DNA of 64,000 nucleotides, taken from positions 1,674,001 through 1,738,000 of the forward strand of contig CM066310.1 in assembly GCA_033807695.1 (NCBI GenBank). The letters run 5' to 3'. Numbering within the stretch: position 1 is the stretch's first letter; every line of letters starts with the position of its first letter. The notes below the pieces were generated by a model. It saw nothing but the letters and a program-made list of their open reading frames with translations. It was not told the origin of the DNA and ran no database searches. The position numbers and the translations under genes are program-made. This DNA comes from Daedaleopsis sinensis (lineage: Eukaryota > Basidiomycota > Agaricomycetes > Polyporales > Polyporaceae). Below are positions 60,743-64,000 of the stretch, piece after piece.

Positions 60743-61986
60743 ATGACATTCCTTCTTCCACTCTTCTTCCTCTCGTATGTTGTATCTATAGTCAGCGCGC
60801 ATGGCTTCGTCTCCTCAGTCACCATAAACGGCAAAGAATACAAGGGAAAACCTCCCAGCGCCCAGTTCGGGAATTCGCAACGTACGTCTGTCCTCCGATC
60901 TCGAATCTACTGCATGGCTGTGAATTGACACGATGTCCTGTGAACTAGTTGACAGCCCGATTCGCCAGATCTCGACTTTCGAGCCACAGTACAAGGCAAC
61001 CAACCCAGCCGTCAACTGCGGCCCCAACTCGAAAAAGGCCGCACTTGTCGCTGATGCCGATCCGGGTAGCAAAGTGTCGTTTCTGTGGGTGGCGAATAAC
61101 AATGTGAAGGACAGCAAAGCAAACGTGCGTGGTTCGTTCTTATGCGATGGTCTCTGGTGCTAATAATTCATGGGTACTACGCAACTAGTGGCCACACAAC
61201 ATGGGCCCACTCGTGACATACATGGCCTCTTGCGGAGAGACGTCATGTAAGGACTTCGATTCGAAGAACGCGGAGTGGTTCAAGATCGACGAGGCCGGGA
61301 AGAAGGCGAATTCGAACGACTGGGTGCAGAAGGATCTGAGTGAGTATCCGACAAGTCGTCTCGCGGTGTATTCTAATCATTGCACACGCACTCGCCCTCA
61401 GTGAGCAGAAAACCATACACTTTGACGCTTCCGAAGAACATCGCCCCAGGGGAATATCTCATCCGGCATGAGGTGCGCCACTTCCACGTGCGCTTCCTCA
61501 TTTCTGATGCTCACATACTCCACCCCAGATTATTGCTCTTCACTTGGCCGATCAGGCGCCTGGTATGGCGGAGTTCTACGTCTCTTGCACACAAGTGCGC
61601 ATGACAGGAAACGGTAACGGGGCACCCAGTGCCGACGAACTGGTCAAGTTCCCGGGCGGATACCATGACAAGGACAAAGGTCTCTTCTCGAACAACGTGC
61701 GTTGTCTCGTTTTCTCGTCTCGACATCGCCGCTGATGCACATCATGTTCACCAAGTTCTTCAATGCCGGCGCAAAGTACAACTTCCCCGGTCCACAGATT
61801 GCACAGCTCGTGGGGGACGGCACATCCGGGAAGCCTTCATCTGGGAACGGTACCACAAGCACCCACGCCTCCTCAGCTGCTGCTTCTCCTACGACGCAGA
61901 CCGCTACTAAACCTAGCGACACTGGGAAGTGTCGTGTCAAGAATGGGAAGAATGCGAAAAGGCACCATCGCAGAACAAACCACTGA
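60743..61986 (+). CDS. AA9 lytic polysaccharide monooxygenase, copy d
   Basis: Multi-exon tandem paralogue of copy c. The signal peptide MTFLLPLFFLSYVVSIVSA is followed by His1 (HGFVSSVTINGKEYKG). Next come DSPIRQISTFEPQYK and PAVNCGPNSKKAAL. The second brace His is in WPHNMGPLVTYMASC. YLIRHEIIALHLADQ precedes the axial Tyr in MAEFYVSCTQVRM. A late intron (about 61697-61760) joins LFSNN to FFNAGAKYNFPGPQIAQLVG. The tail is Ser/Thr/Gly-rich and ends strongly basic (GKNAKRHHRRTNH). Intron positions match copy c, so the two arose by tandem duplication. The function is secreted oxidative cleavage of polysaccharide. The frame appears intact. The 3' end lies 230 bases from the end of F-box copy 3. 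Confidence 0.93.
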
Positions 61987-62215
61987 CCTCCGACTGAACG
62001 TTGATTCGTTCACTGCTCGTACTGGTACGAGCTTGTATAGATTACATATGGCTGTGCACATACTGTATTGCTAGACGATAATGCGACCTGGAGTCGATGC
62101 TTTCACGACTGGATGTATTTCCCCTGACGGCGACCGCTCTCACGGTTACATAGCCTATGGTTCCTCAATCAACCCCTCAACTTCCGACTTCCGACTCGCA
62201 AGCGCATCTCAACAA

Positions 62216-64000
62216 TCAACGTTCAACCACCACCACATCCTTCTCGCGAAACCCCTTCAGGTGCCTGGTATACGTATGCTAATCAGTCCACACTGCGTTC
62301 GAGTCTGAATCGTGCACTCACTTGGCTCGCATGTGGTACACGATGTCGTCCGCGCTCTTCGTCAAGAGCGGCTCGGGCAACGCCTTCCGATGCCCCTTCG
62401 CAGCATCACAGATCCTACAGATAAGAACCGCCTTCTCAGAAGCCCCCGCTAAGTGTGCATTGACTCGGGCGCGGGTGTATGGGTCGGCCTTGACGCGATG
62501 ATCGTCGATCGGAGGGCTGGGAGTGCTCTGAGTGGAGGGTCTAAACAGAGCACCCAATTCGGTGCGGGGGTGGTATGGCCGGATGCACATGGAGAGGTCA
62601 GCATGATCGTCGTTTAGTATATCTTCGGAGGTGATAGACTGTCTGGCCCTTTTGCGTATATGGCCGTCATGAACGTGAGGGAAACTGAGTGACTGTCGGA
62701 AAACTCCGGTGACACTTGTTAGGAAACAAGAAACATTATGGCCCTTCTAAGACCCTTATAAGACCCTTATAAGGGCTTGTAGGGCATTCTTGTGACCTAC
62801 AAGAATTTCTATAAGGGCCTTAAAAGGGCTATAATGTTTCTTCTATCTCATAGGGTTCACCGGGGTTTTCCGACATGGACGTAGAGCGAGGGTGCGGACT
62901 CACTTTCCGGAAAGCCAAAGTCGAGCCCATTCTACATGTTCATGAATGTGCTGCACCTGTGGAGCCCTAACAATGTCAGAGCAGTAAGACTCATAGGTTG
63001 TGATTAGCTCACGAATTGTGCCCAATTCAATTCCTGCGGCCTCGGCAGCGATGGGTCGCCGCACATGCAAGCCACCTTCCCATCACGCAGAAGCAAATCA
63101 CGCACAAACAGGTCCAACGGCTCAGGGAGGTGCGATGATTGCACGATCCGCGAGATGAGTGGTGCGCCGCCCTCCCACAGCTCTAACCACGCCGGAACGT
63201 AGATATCTGTGTTGCCCTCTACTGTGATCGGGCGGAAAAAGTCCGACACTTCGTCCCCATGTGCACTGCGCCAATGAGCATGCGCTTTATGGTAAGCATA
63301 CAGCTGCGTAGATGCGGAGCAGAGTGTGCAGACGAAGAGCGCATTTGGACGTCCGACCACCGTTTCCACTTCTTCTTCAATCGCGCATACGTCAAGGATC
63401 TTCTTTAGGATCTTCTTTACACGGCGGAATCGCACAATGTGAGAGAATATTCTAGCATGCGGTTCATCACTCACTGGTTCTGAGAGAGCAGGCGGATGTC
63501 TGGCGCCGAGTATGAGCGCCGCGAAGCCCTGTATGATAGCGTGCGCGTAGTACTTGAGGTCGTCGAACATGACGCGGAAGGCGGCTTTGTAGTCGTCCCA
63601 TTCATGCTGAGGCATGCGGCCGCGTGCGAAGTCGCTTGCGGCGTACGTCTTGAGGTAGTATGCCCCCAGGCGATTGTGAGGGAGGAGGTATAGCCGGGGG
63701 TCATTCTTGCGGAAGAATCCGCTGACGAAACGATCGTAGTACTCGCGCAGTTGTAACAAACGAGCATTGTATCTGCGCTCGGTTACTGTGGCTTGACGGG
63801 CGAGTTGAACTTCCATCTCCATATTCACCCGGGCAAGCGACTTGAGACGGAGGTCGTGCTCAGATATGGCTGAGCACGTGGACCGGTGAGGGATTGGGAA
63901 ACTTGTAGAAAGTCGAGCGCGGCGCACCTTTGGAAATCAGTTCATGTTGTTCATGGTGTTGTTCAAGCCAGTGTTGTTCGTACTCGATGCGATAGTGGTC
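62216..64000 (-). CDS. F-box-family paralogue, copy 3 (5' end outside window)
   Basis: The right edge of the window cuts the N-terminal exons, so the F-box is not visible. The long middle exon (AISEHDLRLKSLARVNMEME ... at about 63870-62998) contains the C2H2-like module CTLCSASTQL then HAHWRSAH and ends NWAQF. Short exons follow: VQHIHEHVEWARLWL, then DDHADLSMCIRPYHP, VKADPYTRARVNAHLAGASE and ICRICDAAKGH, then VYHMRAK. The last exon reads HLKGFREKDVVVVER and stops at TGA 62216-62218. The visible frame is intact. The intron at about 62905-62650 is some 250 nt, against about 60 in copy 2, because it holds a foldback element. The putative role is as for copy 2, ubiquitin-ligase adaptor (inference). 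Confidence 0.85.
62728..62842. mobile_element. 115-bp foldback (MITE-like) element in an intron of F-box copy 3
   Basis: The outer 33 bases (62728-62760, beginning AAGAAACATTAT) match the reverse complement of 62810-62842 at 30 of 33 positions; all three differences are transitions. Inside, a perfect palindrome CCCTTATAAGGG lies at 62764-62775, and CTTGTAGG (62776-62783) pairs with CCTACAAG (62796-62803). No target-site duplication is evident and it has no coding capacity. The corresponding intron of copy 2 lacks it, which supports insertion. Confidence 0.7.

Noticed and set aside
1..64000. CRISPR arrays, prophage, autonomous transposons, rRNA
   Set aside because: No spaced direct repeats, no transposase, reverse transcriptase or integrase motifs, and no rRNA-like sequence seen.

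Overview
The window is nuclear DNA of a filamentous basidiomycete, most likely a wood-decaying agaricomycete such as a member of the Polyporales. Genes carry many introns, usually 45 to 85 nt with GT-AG ends. The families present are typical of that group: FunK1 fungal-type kinases, AA9 lytic polysaccharide monooxygenases (LPMOs), GH76 enzymes and a multicopy F-box family. No bacterial, viral, CRISPR or autonomous transposon coding sequence was recognised. All exon joins are read by eye from splice sites and family knowledge; none is confirmed by transcripts.

Layout. 1-2.4 kb: first F-box paralogue (5' end outside the window, frame broken by a 20-bp duplication). 2.8-4.0 kb: SAM-dependent methyltransferase (-). 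4.6-9.5 kb: RhoGEF (-), divergent from a SulP/STAS/cyclic-nucleotide-domain transporter at 10.0-14.4 kb (+). 15.6-19.8 kb: tandem pair of secreted GH76 enzymes (+) with duplicated promoters. 20.8-21.5 kb: Dap1-type heme protein (-), divergent from a secreted BNR-type propeller at 21.8-23.6 kb (+). 24.8-27.6 kb (+) and 34.7-37.35 kb (-): convergent inverted pair of FunK1 kinases, enclosing a Mam3/CNNM transporter (28.6-32.1 kb, -) and the SMC5/6 subunit Nse4 (32.5-34.0 kb, -). 37.9-38.9 kb: decayed aminoglycoside-phosphotransferase-like gene. 39.8-42.8 kb: second F-box paralogue (+), followed by two AA9 LPMOs (-) to 46.3 kb, one with a frameshift. 46.6-52.9 kb: housekeeping genes (GINS subunit Sld5, NC2-alpha, an intron-bearing tRNA-Gly, a cysteine-rich protein, a UCH37-type deubiquitinase). 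54.5-57.3 kb: large disordered protein. 58.3-62.0 kb: two further AA9 LPMOs (+). 62.2-64.0 kb: third F-box paralogue (-), cut by the window edge.

The genes fall into conserved single-copy cell-biology genes and expanded families. The expanded families are secreted carbohydrate-active enzymes (two GH76, four AA9, one BNR/lyase-like propeller), which fit plant and microbial cell-wall degradation, and dispersed regulatory families (F-box, FunK1, APH-like), in which decay and rearrangement concentrate. The most notable structure is mirror symmetry: [F-box > then AA9 <, AA9 <] at 40-46 kb faces [AA9 >, AA9 > then F-box <] at 58-64 kb, and the FunK1 pair is also inverted. The best candidate for a poorly described system is the F-box family. 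It joins an N-terminal F-box to two conserved C2H2-like modules near the C-terminus.
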